64,000 nucleotides of DNA. Origin: Thioclava indica. Its GTDB lineage: Bacteria; Pseudomonadota; Alphaproteobacteria; Rhodobacterales; Rhodobacteraceae. The stretch covers positions 62,001-126,000 of the forward strand of contig NZ_AUNB01000051.1 in the NCBI RefSeq assembly GCF_000714545.1. The letters run 5' to 3'. Below the pieces are notes generated by a model. The model ran no database searches. It was not told the DNA's origin and saw only the letters and a list, made by a program, of their open reading frames with translations. Below are positions 19,425-29,231 of the stretch, in pieces. Both the position numbers and the translations under genes were made by a program. How positions within the stretch are numbered: position 1 is the first letter of the stretch; each line of letters starts with the position of its first letter.

Positions 19425-21170
19425 TTAGACCAGCCCCGCGCCTTCCTTGAAGGCCTCGGCATCGGCGGCCAGAAGCATCTCATTGTGGGGCTTGCCCGAG
19501 GGGATCATCGGGAAGCAATTTTCATGTTTCTCGACGCGGCAGTCAAACAGCACCGGACCGTCGTAATCCAGCATTTCCTGAATTGCTGCGTCCAGCTTGG
19601 CGGGATCATCGCAGCGGATACCCTTCCAGCCGAAGCTTTCGGCAAGTTTCACGAAATCGGGCAGGCTTTCGGACCACGAATGGCTGTAGCGCTCGCCATG
19701 CAGCAGCTCTTGCCACTGCCGGACCATGCCCAACCGTTCGTTATTCAGGATGAACTGTTTGACGGGCGCGCGGAACTGGGTTGCGGTGCCAAGTTCCTGC
19801 ATATTCATCAGCCAGCTTGCCTCGCCCGCGACGTTGATCACCAGCGCGTCGGGGTGCGCCACTTGCACGCCGATCGAGGCCGGAAACCCATAGCCCATCG
19901 TGCCCAAGCCACCGGAGGTCATCCAGCGGTTCGGGTCTTCAAAGCCAAGGAACTGCGCTGCCCACATCTGGTGCTGACCCACTTCGGTCGTGATGTAGCG
20001 ATCACGCCCCTTCGTCAGCGCCTCAAGGCGTTCCAGCGCGTATTGCGGTTTGATGGTTTTCTCGGAATTGGTGTAATCGAGGCATTTGACGGCGCGCCAT
20101 TCCTCAATCTGCTTCCACCATTTCGCCAAACCAGCCGTGTTGACCTTGCGCCCGCGCGATTTCCACACCTTGAGCACATCTTCCAGCACATGGCCGATAT
20201 CGCCCAGGATCGGCAGATCGACGGGGATGATCTTGTTGATCGACGAGGCGTCGATATCGACATGCACTTTGGTGGAACGCGGGCTGAAATCGGGGATGCG
20301 GCCGGTGATGCGGTCATCGAAACGCGCGCCCAGATTGATCATCAGATCGCAGCCATGCATCGCCAGATTGGCCTCATACAGACCGTGCATCCCGAGCATC
20401 CCAAGCCACGGCTTGCCCGAGGCCGGATAAGCGCCAAGCCCCATCAGGGTCGATGTGATCGGAAAGCCAGTCGCATCGACCAGCTCGCGCATCAACTGGC
20501 ACGCAGCGGGGCCGGAATTGATCACGCCGCCGCCGGTGTAAAAGACCGGGCGCTCGGCCTGCTCGATCAGCTCGACCATTTTGGTAATCGCGTCCAGATC
20601 GCCCTTCACCTTGGGTTGGTAATGATCGACCTGCGCCTGTTTCGGGGCGGTGTAATCGCCCATCGCGAACTGCACGTCCTTGGGAATGTCCACCAGCACC
20701 GGACCGGGACGCCCCGAGGTCGCGACATGGAACGCCTGATGGATGGTTTCCGACAGTTTGGCAGAATCCTTCACCAGCCAGTTATGTTTGGTGCAAGGGC
20801 GGGTGATGCCCACGGTGTCGGCTTCTTGAAAGGCATCGGTGCCCACCATGAAAGTCGGCACCTGACCTGAAAACACCACAAGCGGGATCGAATCCATCAG
20901 CGCATCGGTCAAACCGGTCACCGCATTGGTCGCACCGGGACCAGAGGTCACCAGAACAACGCCGGGCTTGCCGGTCGAGCGGGCGTACCCTTCGGCCATA
21001 TGCACTGCCGCCTGTTCGTGACGCACTAGGATATGGCGAATGTCATTTTGCTGGAAAATTTCGTCATAGATGGGCAGGACCGCGCCGCCCGGATAGCCAA
21101 ATACCGTGTCGACGCCCTGATCCTTGAGCGCCTGCACCACCATTTTCGCGCCGGTCATCTGCCGTGCCAT
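19425..21170 (-). CDS. ilvI: Acetolactate synthase catalytic (large) subunit
   Basis: This 581-residue thiamine-diphosphate enzyme condenses pyruvate with pyruvate or 2-oxobutyrate. The N-terminal domain has GVDTVFGYPGGAVLPIYDE and the cofactor-activating glutamate in LVRHEQAAVHMAEGYARSTGKPG. The central domain has GPAACQLMRELVDATGFPI and RFDDRITG. The C-terminal ThDP domain has RWMTSGGLGTMGYGFPA and the metal-binding GDG...NN motif, here VAGEASWLMNM...LNNERLGMVRQWQ, with Glu where most acetolactate synthases have Asp. The ATG at 21170 follows GGAGAAGAG. Expression is probably controlled by the leader peptide and attenuator at 21236-21341. Equivalent names are ilvB and ilvI. Confidence 0.96.
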   Translation of the reverse strand: MARQMTGAKMVVQALKDQGVDTVFGYPGGAVLPIYDEIFQQNDIRHILVRHEQAAVHMAEGYARSTGKPGVVLVTSGPGATNAVTGLTDALMDSIPLVVFSGQVPTFMVGTDAFQEADTVGITRPCTKHNWLVKDSAKLSETIHQAFHVATSGRPGPVLVDIPKDVQFAMGDYTAPKQAQVDHYQPKVKGDLDAITKMVELIEQAERPVFYTGGGVINSGPAACQLMRELVDATGFPITSTLMGLGAYPASGKPWLGMLGMHGLYEANLAMHGCDLMINLGARFDDRITGRIPDFSPRSTKVHVDIDASSINKIIPVDLPILGDIGHVLEDVLKVWKSRGRKVNTAGLAKWWKQIEEWRAVKCLDYTNSEKTIKPQYALERLEALTKGRDRYITTEVGQHQMWAAQFLGFEDPNRWMTSGGLGTMGYGFPASIGVQVAHPDALVINVAGEASWLMNMQELGTATQFRAPVKQFILNNERLGMVRQWQELLHGERYSHSWSESLPDFVKLAESFGWKGIRCDDPAKLDAAIQEMLDYDGPVLFDCRVEKHENCFPMIPSGKPHNEMLLAADAEAFKEGAGLV

Positions 21171-21235
21171 ATCTCTTCTCCATCCTCGCCTGGGGCGCGC
21201 TGCCCCCGCTTTGCGCGTCTCGCGATCAATCTGCC

Positions 21236-21264
21236 AATAAAAAGCCCCCGGCTTTGGCGGGGGC
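21236..21264 (-). terminator. Attenuator hairpin of the ilvIH operon
   Basis: On the minus strand GCCCCCG-CCAAAGC-CGGGGGC is followed by TTTTTATT, a Rho-independent terminator between the leader peptide and ilvI. An overlapping alternative stem of nine perfect base pairs joins 21298-21306 (GCGCATGGG on the minus strand) with 21263-21271 (CCCATGCGC). Forming it would take bases from the terminator stem, so it is a candidate antiterminator. Confidence 0.8.
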
Positions 21265-21290
21265 GCATGGGAACCTTCATGGTCAAACCG

Positions 21291-21341
21291 TTACCGGCCC
21301 ATGCGCGTGACTCCTACGACAGATACTAGAATCGCCAGCAT
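21291..21341 (-). CDS. ilvL: ilv leader peptide (attenuation)
   Basis: A 16-codon frame reads MLAILVSVVGVTRMGR and then stops with TAA. It starts at an ATG (21341) with GAGAGGAAG upstream. Seven of its codons are for Ile, Leu or Val, the amino acids whose synthesis starts with the downstream enzyme, and the frame is directly followed by mutually exclusive hairpins and a U-run. This is the classic layout of translational-transcriptional attenuation. If the ribosome stalls at the Ile/Leu/Val codons, the segment at 21298-21306 stays free to form the antiterminator. If it reaches the stop codon, it covers that segment and the terminator forms. The symbol ilvL is used by analogy. Confidence 0.8.
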   Translation of the reverse strand: MLAILVSVVGVTRMGR

Positions 21342-21561
21342 AGCGCTTCCTCTCAATTGCGAACGAGCGGAGATTATGACCGGGGGCTGGGGGCGTCAAT
21401 GCCCAAAACCTGCATAAAATGTCGCATGAGGGTGTATTTCTTGTGAAATATTGCGCGCGCACTGGATCGGCTCGCAACTTTGTACAAAAGTCGGCTTTCA
21501 TCGGCGTCATAGCGTGGTGCTTGCCGTTGCGTCATCACGCGAGCTTGATGGGCGACCTTGT

Positions 21562-21590
21562 CTATTTGGTCAGGTGAGCAAACCAAATAG
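21562..21590. promoter_or_regulatory. Inverted repeat upstream of the TRAP operon
   Basis: CTATTTGGT and ACCAAATAG form a perfect nine-base inverted repeat with an 11-base spacer, about 90-117 bases before the dctQ start. The TTGGT...ACCAA core could be an operator for a local regulator. No regulator gene is adjacent. The rest of the 21342-21678 gap, which must also hold the ilv promoter, shows no gene I can support. Confidence 0.4.
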
Positions 21591-21678
21591 CCTTGGAAAA
21601 GCTTGACCTTCGAGGTGTGAGCGGTCAATCAAAAGCTAAGGTGCGAGACATCGAGCCGAATAAAAAGAGGGAGGGAGT

Positions 21679-22251
21679 ATGATGGGCGGATTGCTAGCCC
21701 TGTCACGCTGGATCGACATCATCAATGAGAGGGTGGGAAAGTCGGCAGCCTGGCTTATTCTGGTCTCGGTGCTTGTCAGCGCGACAAATGCCATTGTGCG
21801 CAAAATGTTCGACATGTCGTCGAATTCATGGCTCGAATTGCAGTGGTATCTGTTTGGTGCCGCCTTTCTGGGGGCCGCGGCTTACACGCTGAAACAAAAC
21901 GAACATATCCGCATCGACATCGTGTATGGCGCCTTCCCTCGCAAGGTGCAGCACTGGATCGACCTGTTCGGGCATATCTTCTTCCTGATGCCATTCGTGA
22001 TCTTGATGCTGGTCAAGCTGACGCCGTTTGTGATGCTGTCGGTGCGCTCGGGCGAGATGTCGACCAATGCGGGCGGTCTGATCTTGTGGCCCGCCAAGAT
22101 GTTGCTGCTGATCGGCTTCTGGCAACTCTTCGCGCAAGGCATCTCTGAAATTATCAAGAAAATCGCGGTGATGCGCGGGTTGATGGAAGACCCCCATGCG
22201 CTGACCGGCCATCACGGGATGGATCCGATCACCGAAGAGGAGGCGCTCTAA
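21679..22251 (+). CDS. TRAP transporter small permease (DctQ type)
   Basis: This 190-residue protein with four transmembrane helices is the small membrane subunit of a tripartite TRAP transporter. It starts at the ATG at 21679 after GGGAGGGAG. The region MFDMSSNSWLELQWYLFGAAFLGAAAYTLKQNEHIRIDIVYG carries the DctQ signature, with the conserved ExQWYLF...F...AYTL...HVRVD pattern. The C-terminal tail is hydrophilic and ends DPITEEEAL. Its length and form fit the FcbT2/TakQ-like group that pairs with extra-long large permeases. The large-permease gene follows immediately with no gap. These systems take up organic acids using a Na+ gradient and a periplasmic binding protein. Confidence 0.92.
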   Translation: MMGGLLALSRWIDIINERVGKSAAWLILVSVLVSATNAIVRKMFDMSSNSWLELQWYLFGAAFLGAAAYTLKQNEHIRIDIVYGAFPRKVQHWIDLFGHIFFLMPFVILMLVKLTPFVMLSVRSGEMSTNAGGLILWPAKMLLLIGFWQLFAQGISEIIKKIAVMRGLMEDPHALTGHHGMDPITEEEAL

Positions 22252-23985
22252 ATGCTCGAACTTATCGCGCAGAACATGGCGCCGATCATGTTCGTTTCGC
22301 TTATCGTATTCCTGCTGCTGGGCTATCCGGCAGCGTTTGCGCTGGCGGCGAACGGGCTGTTGTTTTTCGTCATCGGGGTCGAATTGTCGGGCTATTCCGG
22401 CGGGTCGATCAACCTTGACTGGCCGCTGCTAAACGCGCTGCCACAACGCTTCTACGGGGTCTTATCAAACGAGACACTCTTAGCGATTCCATTCTTTACC
22501 TTTATGGGCATCGTGCTGGAGAAATCCGGCATGGCCGAGGATTTGCTCGACACGATCGGGCAGCTCTTTGGTCCGGTACGCGGCGGTCTGGCCTATGCGG
22601 TGATCATCGTGGGCGCGCTTCTTGCGGCGACCACGGGGGTTGTGGCGGCATCGGTGATCGCGATGGGGCTGATCTCGCTGCCGATCATGTTGCGCTATGG
22701 CTATGACCGAAAGGTCGCCACGGGCGTTATCGCGGCCTCGGGCACGCTGGCGCAGATCATCCCGCCCTCGCTGGTGCTGATCGTGCTGGCCGACCAGTTG
22801 GGTCGTTCGGTGGGCGATATGTACAGGGGCGCTATGATCCCGGGCATGGTGCTGACCGGCATGTATCTAAGCTACGTTCTGGTGATGTCGATCATCAAGC
22901 CGAACTCGATGCCCGCGCTGCCCAAAGAGGCGCGCACGCTGGGGTCGGGGGTAATGTCTCTGCTGGTGGCGCTGGTCTTTACCGGTGTCGTTTTCTACTT
23001 CGCGATGGGCTATTTCGAGAAGTCCGGTTCCAGCGTCAACAACTCGGAAATCTTGGCCGCTGCTGTCGCCGTGATCTTGGTTTACGTGGTGGCGGTGCTG
23101 GATAAGTTTCTCAAGATCAACCTGATGAGCCGTCTTGCGCAGCAGGTGATCATCGTGCTGATCCCGCCTTTGGCGCTGATCTTCCTCGTTCTGGGCACGA
23201 TCTTCCTCGGCGTGGCGACCCCGACCGAAGGCGGCGCAATGGGCGCGGTCGGTGCGCTGGTGCTGTCGGCGATCAAGGGACGGCTCAGCTATCCGGTGGT
23301 GCGTGACGCACTGGCGGCGACGACGCGGCTGTCGGCCTTCGTGCTGTTCATTCTGCTGGGTGCGCGGGTGTTCTCGCTGACCTTCTACGGTGTGAACGGG
23401 CAGATCTGGGTCGAGCATCTGCTGACCTCGCTTCCGGGCGGCCAGCTTGGCTTCCTGATCGTGGTGTCGCTGTTGGTCTTCTTCCTGGCCTTCTTCCTCG
23501 ACTTCTTCGAGCTGGCCTTCATCATCGTGCCGCTTCTGGCCCCTGCGGCCGAAAAGCTGGGGATCGACCTGATCTGGTTCGGGGTGATCCTGGGGGTGAA
23601 CATGCAGACCTCGTTCATGCACCCACCCTTTGGATTTGCGCTGTTCTATCTGCGATCTGTTGCGGCCAAGGTGCCCTATATCGATAAGGTCACAGGCTTT
23701 AAGATGGAGCCGGTGAAGACCTCGCAGATCTATTGGGGCGCTATTCCCTTTGTGTTCATCCAGATCGCGATGATCGCCATCGTGATCGCCTTCCCGGGCA
23801 TGGTGATGCATTACAAGGGCAAGCCAATTGACCCGTCTACGATCAACATGACGTTGCCTGAGATGCCGGGGCTGGGGGGCTTGGGTGGCTTGGGCGGCTT
23901 GCCGGGACTTCCCGCACCGGGCAGCTCAAGTGGCGGCAATGCGGGAGGCGGATTGCCACCCTTACCCGCACCGGGCAGCAACTAG
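22252..23985 (+). CDS. TRAP transporter large permease (DctM type)
   Basis: This is the 577-residue transport subunit, longer than classic DctM (about 430) and consistent with the FcbT3/TakM-like group, which has an added central segment (about residues 215-330 here). Many helices are visible; typical motifs are ETLLAIPFFTFMGIVLEKSGMAEDLLDTIGQLFGPVRGG, ATTGVVAASVIAMGLISLPIMLRYGYDRKVATGVIAASGTLAQIIPPS and VATPTEGGAMGAVGAL. The last 45 residues are unusual: after LPEMPG comes a Gly/Leu/Pro-rich tail built from GLGGL, GLPGLPAPGS and GGLPPLPAPGS units. A strong terminator hairpin follows. Together with the two binding proteins encoded downstream on the opposite strand it probably imports 2-oxo acids or related carboxylates; the substrate is inferred from the family only. 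Confidence 0.92.
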   Translation: MLELIAQNMAPIMFVSLIVFLLLGYPAAFALAANGLLFFVIGVELSGYSGGSINLDWPLLNALPQRFYGVLSNETLLAIPFFTFMGIVLEKSGMAEDLLDTIGQLFGPVRGGLAYAVIIVGALLAATTGVVAASVIAMGLISLPIMLRYGYDRKVATGVIAASGTLAQIIPPSLVLIVLADQLGRSVGDMYRGAMIPGMVLTGMYLSYVLVMSIIKPNSMPALPKEARTLGSGVMSLLVALVFTGVVFYFAMGYFEKSGSSVNNSEILAAAVAVILVYVVAVLDKFLKINLMSRLAQQVIIVLIPPLALIFLVLGTIFLGVATPTEGGAMGAVGALVLSAIKGRLSYPVVRDALAATTRLSAFVLFILLGARVFSLTFYGVNGQIWVEHLLTSLPGGQLGFLIVVSLLVFFLAFFLDFFELAFIIVPLLAPAAEKLGIDLIWFGVILGVNMQTSFMHPPFGFALFYLRSVAAKVPYIDKVTGFKMEPVKTSQIYWGAIPFVFIQIAMIAIVIAFPGMVMHYKGKPIDPSTINMTLPEMPGLGGLGGLGGLPGLPAPGSSSGGNAGGGLPPLPAPGSN

Positions 23986-24005
23986 CTTTCAGCAGTAAAC
24001 ACGGC

Positions 24006-24033
24006 AAACGGCGGTCTTTCGGGGCCGCCGTTT
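24006..24033 (+). terminator. Terminator after the large permease gene
   Basis: AAACGGCGG and CCGCCGTTT form a nine-base perfect stem around a ten-base loop, 20 bases after the stop codon. The T-run is weak (TTTCGCTTTA). Confidence 0.7.
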
Positions 24034-24117
24034 CGCTTTATCGGGAACCAAATCGGTGGTTTGTGCGTCTTCCTGCAGGACGCCGCTGTGGCGCTTGATA
24101 TGGGAAAGGGAATTGCT

Positions 24118-24285
24118 ATGCGTATTCTTGCTCTGGCAGCCGCCGGAGGGCTGCTTGTCTCCTTGGCGGCCTGCGGCAATACAGCCACCGAGCGCGCCGC
24201 GACAGGCGGAGTAGGCGGCTTGGTCGTGGCCGGGCCGGTTGGCGCGGTGGCAGGAGCGACTGTCGGTGCTGCGACGACGAAATAG
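24118..24285 (+). CDS. Small lipoprotein
   Basis: This 55-residue protein starts at the ATG at 24118, preceded by GGGAAAGGG; the frame is open further upstream (24061), but that part overlaps no recognisable protein. Residues 1-19 form a lipoprotein signal peptide, MRILALAAAGGLLVSLAAC, with lipobox L-A-A-C and the acylated Cys at 19. The mature part of about 36 residues is rich in Gly, Ala and Val (GGVGGLVVAGPVGAVAGATVGAATTK), like small glycine-zipper lipoproteins. No function can be assigned. It sits alone between the TRAP permease operon and the TRAP binding-protein genes and ends before a bidirectional terminator. Confidence 0.7.
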   Translation: MRILALAAAGGLLVSLAACGNTATERAATGGVGGLVVAGPVGAVAGATVGAATTK

Positions 24286-24330
24286 CGCTGCATAGACCGG
24301 CTGACGCCAAGATCACCCAAGACACAAAAA

Positions 24331-24352
24331 GGCCCCGGACGATGCCGGGGCC
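24331..24352. terminator. Bidirectional terminator
   Basis: GGCCCCGG-ACGATG-CCGGGGCC has AAAAA on its left and TTTT on its right, so it can end transcription of the lipoprotein gene (plus strand) and of the first TRAP binding-protein gene (minus strand, stop at 24376). Confidence 0.85.
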
Positions 24353-24375
24353 TTTTGCCGTAGATTGCAGTCAGA

Positions 24376-25581
<1,206 letters not shown>

Positions 25582-25596
25582 TTACTTGACCGATTT

Positions 25597-25608
25597 GGGC
25601 TGTAAACC
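25597..25608 (-). promoter_or_regulatory. Conserved upstream element of binding-protein copy 1
   Basis: GGTTTACAGCCC on the minus strand, 109 bases before the start, is identical to the element at 26973-26984 before copy 2. Further matching positions lie next to it (TCAC-TTAC and CG-TT-GGG). It is probably part of a duplicated promoter or operator. Confidence 0.45.
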
Positions 25609-25705
25609 GTTAAGTCCCCTCAAATTCAGGAAATCGGGCAAAGCCGCGTGAGCTTCGCGTGAAGGAGGGCCGCGGGCCGAATGCACAGCGCGAGCGCATG
25701 AAAAA

Positions 25706-25731
25706 GCCCCGGCGCTTTGGGGCGCCGGGGC
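25706..25731 (-). terminator. Terminator of binding-protein copy 2
   Basis: GCCCCGGCG and CGCCGGGGC form a nine-base perfect stem. On the minus strand it is followed by TTTTT, downstream of the stop at 25763, which gives a strong Rho-independent terminator that separates the two paralogous genes. Confidence 0.85.
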
Positions 25732-25762
25732 AAAGGGTAGAGTGCAGAAAACGCCGCTGGGC

Positions 25763-26890
<1,128 letters not shown>

Positions 26891-26972
26891 TCATTCTTGT
26901 GATGTGGTGTGTCCTGACGCCCCTGCGGGCCTTGCCTGGACGATACCTGCGATCACTTTACGCAAGCGGTTG

Positions 26973-26984
26973 GGGCTGTAAACC
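26973..26984 (-). promoter_or_regulatory. Conserved upstream element of binding-protein copy 2; gap 26870-27191
   Basis: GGTTTACAGCCC lies 104 bases before the copy 2 start and matches the element of copy 1. The rest of the 322-base gap down to bpt shows no gene I can support. Confidence 0.45.
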
Positions 26985-27191
26985 TTGAAATTCCAATAGT
27001 TGCGAGGGACGCGCGAAGAATGTTTTACGATCCGCGCTGCGCAGAACGCGGGTCGCTTTCGGGGCTATTTTTTGTGCGATTTCAATGGATATATCCCCGC
27101 TTCAGGTGATCGCGGTAAAGGGATCGTGATGAGGTGGCGCTTCCGCTGCGCCGCGCAAATACGCGCCAAAAGTGAGCGGCGTTTTCGCAGA

Positions 27192-28022
27192 TCAGCTGCT
27201 GCGGGTGTCGGGGAGCTGGATGCGCGCGACCTGATCGGCAATAGGATCCACCGACAGCGGATGCGTCTCGCCCGAGTGATCCTCGGGGTTGCCGATATCC
27301 ATCCATTCGCCGCCTTTGAAAATCTCGAGCGCGGCAAAATTCGCCTTATAGCCCATCTTGCGCGAGCCCGGCACCCAATAGCCCAGATAGACGTAGGGCA
27401 GCCCGATACGGCGCGCGATCTCGATGTGATCAAGGATCAGATAGGTGCCAAGGCTGTCTTTGATCCGGTCGGGTTCGTAAAACGAATAGACCATCGACAG
27501 CCCGTCATCGAGCACATCCGTCAGACAGGTCGCAATCAGCGCGCGCACCGACCCCGGCGTGGCGGCACTTTCGCGATATTCGATAACGCGCGACTTGACC
27601 GGGGTTTCCTCGATCATCGCGGCAAATTCGAATACATCCATATCCGCCATCCCGCCATCGGCATGGCGCAAATCAAGATATCGGCGGAACAATGCGTATT
27701 GTTCCTCGGTGGCCCAAGGGCTGGTCGCGGTGCGCCGCAGATCGGCGTTGCGCTTGAGAATCCGGCGTTGCGAGCGTGACTGTGTGAAATCCGCCACCCG
27801 GATTCGCGCCGACAAACAGGCCGTGCAATCGGCGCAAGAGGGGCGATACAGCACGTTTTGCGACCGACGAAACCCTTGGCGTGATAAGGAATTGTTAAGC
27901 TTTTCAGCGCCTTCCCCCTGCAAAGCCGTGAACAGTTTTCTCTCGGCCCGCCCGTCAAGATACGGGCAGGGCTGCGGCGCGGTCACATAGAACTGCGGTG
28001 CAAGCGGGAGAGAATGGCGCAT
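27192..28022 (-). CDS. bpt: Aspartate/glutamate leucyltransferase (leucyl-tRNA-protein transferase Bpt)
   Basis: This enzyme attaches leucine from Leu-tRNA to N-terminal Asp or Glu of proteins, making them N-degron substrates for ClpS/ClpAP. It is homologous to eukaryotic arginyltransferase ATE1. I start it at the ATG at 28022 (276 residues, [25 protein letters not shown]), the usual N-terminus; the frame extends further up without support, and no clear ribosome-binding site is visible. Hallmarks are [36 protein letters not shown] with its cysteines, [22 protein letters not shown], and [20 protein letters not shown]. It stands alone on the minus strand. Symbol bpt (formerly ate) by family. 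Confidence 0.92.
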   Translation of the reverse strand: MRHSLPLAPQFYVTAPQPCPYLDGRAERKLFTALQGEGAEKLNNSLSRQGFRRSQNVLYRPSCADCTACLSARIRVADFTQSRSQRRILKRNADLRRTATSPWATEEQYALFRRYLDLRHADGGMADMDVFEFAAMIEETPVKSRVIEYRESAATPGSVRALIATCLTDVLDDGLSMVYSFYEPDRIKDSLGTYLILDHIEIARRIGLPYVYLGYWVPGSRKMGYKANFAALEIFKGGEWMDIGNPEDHSGETHPLSVDPIADQVARIQLPDTRSS

Positions 28023-28121
28023 TAGGGGGCCGTCTAAATTCGGATGGGGTTGGTACAGGCTAACAAAGCCGTGCGCGCGGGCCAAGTGTTTCTGCGCAAA
28101 TCGTTGATCTCTTGGCACAGA

Positions 28122-28152
28122 AAACGCCCCGGTTGCTGTGACCGGGGCGTTT
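28122..28152 (-). terminator. Terminator of the DUF2852 gene
   Basis: AAACGCCCCGG and CCGGGGCGTTT form an 11-base perfect stem around a nine-base loop, just downstream of the minus-strand stop at 28177. The stem itself ends in TTT. Confidence 0.75.
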
Positions 28153-28176
28153 CAGGGCGATCATTTCGCGTCGGCG

Positions 28177-28635
28177 TTACGCTTTGGCGCTGTCGTCGTC
28201 ACTGTCGCTTTGCGCGGCAGCTTTGGCGCGATCTTCCATGTATTGGTCGAACTCGGCCTTATCGCGCGATTCCCGCAGGCGGCGCAAAAACTCTTCGAAT
28301 TCGGACTGTTCGCGCTCTAGCCGTTCAAGGGTGTCGGTCTTGTAGGCGTCAAACGCGGCGTTGCCAGTGGTGCGCGAGACATGCATCCGCCCGCCAAAGC
28401 CACAGCCGTGGCTGCGCGTCATCTGATTCCCGCCCTTGCGCCAACGACGCCCGAAGCGACCGGTGACCAGGATAAAGGCCAGAAGCGCCAGCCCCAGCGG
28501 GCCAGCAAAGATGAACCCCGCAACCATCAGCGCAATCCATGCGCCCGGTCCGTTGCCGTCCATCCAGTCGATGGCGCGGGTAAACCAGTTGCCCCGATTA
28601 ACAGGGGCGGGGGAATTGGTAGCATAGGCTGCCAT
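28177..28635 (-). CDS. DUF2852 domain-containing membrane protein
   Basis: This 152-residue protein fits the DUF2852 family, common in Alphaproteobacteria and of unknown function. An amphipathic N-terminus (WFTRAIDWMDGNGPG) precedes one or two hydrophobic segments (AWIALMVAGFIFAGPLGLALLAFILVT, about residues 32-58), then a basic linker (GRFGRRWRKGG), and then a charged helical part, GNAAFDAYKTDTLERLEREQSEFEEFLRRLRESRDKAEFDQYMEDR, which is the family hallmark and looks like a coiled coil. The C-terminus is acidic (SDSDDDSAKA). The ATG at 28635 follows GGAGG. Two copies of a palindromic element lie upstream (28650-28733), so the gene is probably under specific control. Confidence 0.8.
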   Translation of the reverse strand: MAAYATNSPAPVNRGNWFTRAIDWMDGNGPGAWIALMVAGFIFAGPLGLALLAFILVTGRFGRRWRKGGNQMTRSHGCGFGGRMHVSRTTGNAAFDAYKTDTLERLEREQSEFEEFLRRLRESRDKAEFDQYMEDRAKAAAQSDSDDDSAKA

Positions 28636-28649
28636 GGGGAACCTCCGTT

Positions 28650-28733
28650 GGGTTGATGTGAATGCCTTTTACATCATCCAAGATCGGTATTCTGGTCGCG
28701 CCTTGCAAGGGTTAATGTGAATGTTTTTTACAT
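28650..28733 (-). promoter_or_regulatory. Two direct copies of a palindromic element upstream of the DUF2852 gene
   Basis: Both 28650-28674 and 28709-28733 read GGGTTR followed by ATGTGAATGYYTTTTACAT on the plus strand, differing at three bases and offset by 59 bases. The core TGTGAA-N5-TTTACA (28657-28673 and 28716-28732) is an almost perfect inverted repeat, as expected for a dimeric regulator. The first copy lies right behind the ribosome-binding site of the minus-strand gene. Confidence 0.6.
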
Positions 28734-28763
28734 TCCGCGCCAAACCCGTTGATTTGCTTTTTT

Positions 28764-29231
28764 TTATTCGGTGAAATTGGCCTGATCTGCACCGCTGATA
28801 CGCTTTAAATCCTGCGGAGAGATGCTGAAAACATGGCGCGGCGTGCCCGCTGCGGCCCAAATCACATCAAATTCCATCAGCTTGGGGTCCAGAAACGTGG
28901 TGACCGGGTTGAGATGCCCCAAAGGCGCCACCCCGCCAATCGCAAAGCCCGTCTCCGCGCGGATCAGATCGGCATCGGCCTTGCCCAAGGGCTGGCCGGC
29001 CACCACGCTGGCCTTGCTCGCGCTCACCCGATTGCCGCCTGCGGTGATAAACAGCACGATATGGCCGGTGTTTTCGCCGCGGAAGATAATCGATTTGGCG
29101 ATTTGATCCAGCGCGCAGCCCGCCGATTGCGCCGCCAACGCGGCCGTGCGCGCCTCACCCACGTCGCGAATGTCATGCGCGACCCCCGCCGCCTCCAGCG
29201 CGGCGCGCACCCGTTTCAAGGATTTGCTCAT
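28764..29231 (-). CDS. YbaK/EbsC family aminoacyl-tRNA deacylase
   Basis: This 155-residue protein belongs to the YbaK/EbsC/ProX editing family, which hydrolyses mischarged aminoacyl-tRNAs in trans. It carries the family lysine-containing motif AGCALDQIAKSIIFRGEN (about residues 37-54), VLFITAGGNRVSASKAS, and AETGFAIGGVAPLGHLNPVTTFLDPKLMEFDVIWAAAGTPRHVFSIS, with the GGVxPxG and AGTPxxxF signatures. The length suits stand-alone deacylases such as YbaK or ProXp-ala. The ATG is at 29231. The tRNA substrate (Cys-tRNAPro, Ala-tRNAPro or another) cannot be told from sequence alone. Confidence 0.88.
   Translation of the reverse strand: MSKSLKRVRAALEAAGVAHDIRDVGEARTAALAAQSAGCALDQIAKSIIFRGENTGHIVLFITAGGNRVSASKASVVAGQPLGKADADLIRAETGFAIGGVAPLGHLNPVTTFLDPKLMEFDVIWAAAGTPRHVFSISPQDLKRISGADQANFTE

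Noticed and set aside
19350-20870. 506-codon plus-strand frame
   Set aside because: Antisense shadow of ilvI.
21374-21628. 84-codon minus-strand frame between ilvI and dctQ
   Set aside because: No ribosome-binding site, no recognisable family, and it covers the likely ilv promoter and the inverted repeat at 21562.
28657-28732. The palindromes before the DUF2852 gene as PpsR/CrtJ sites
   Set aside because: PpsR sites are TGT-N12-ACA; both copies here have an 11-base spacer, and no photosynthesis gene is nearby.
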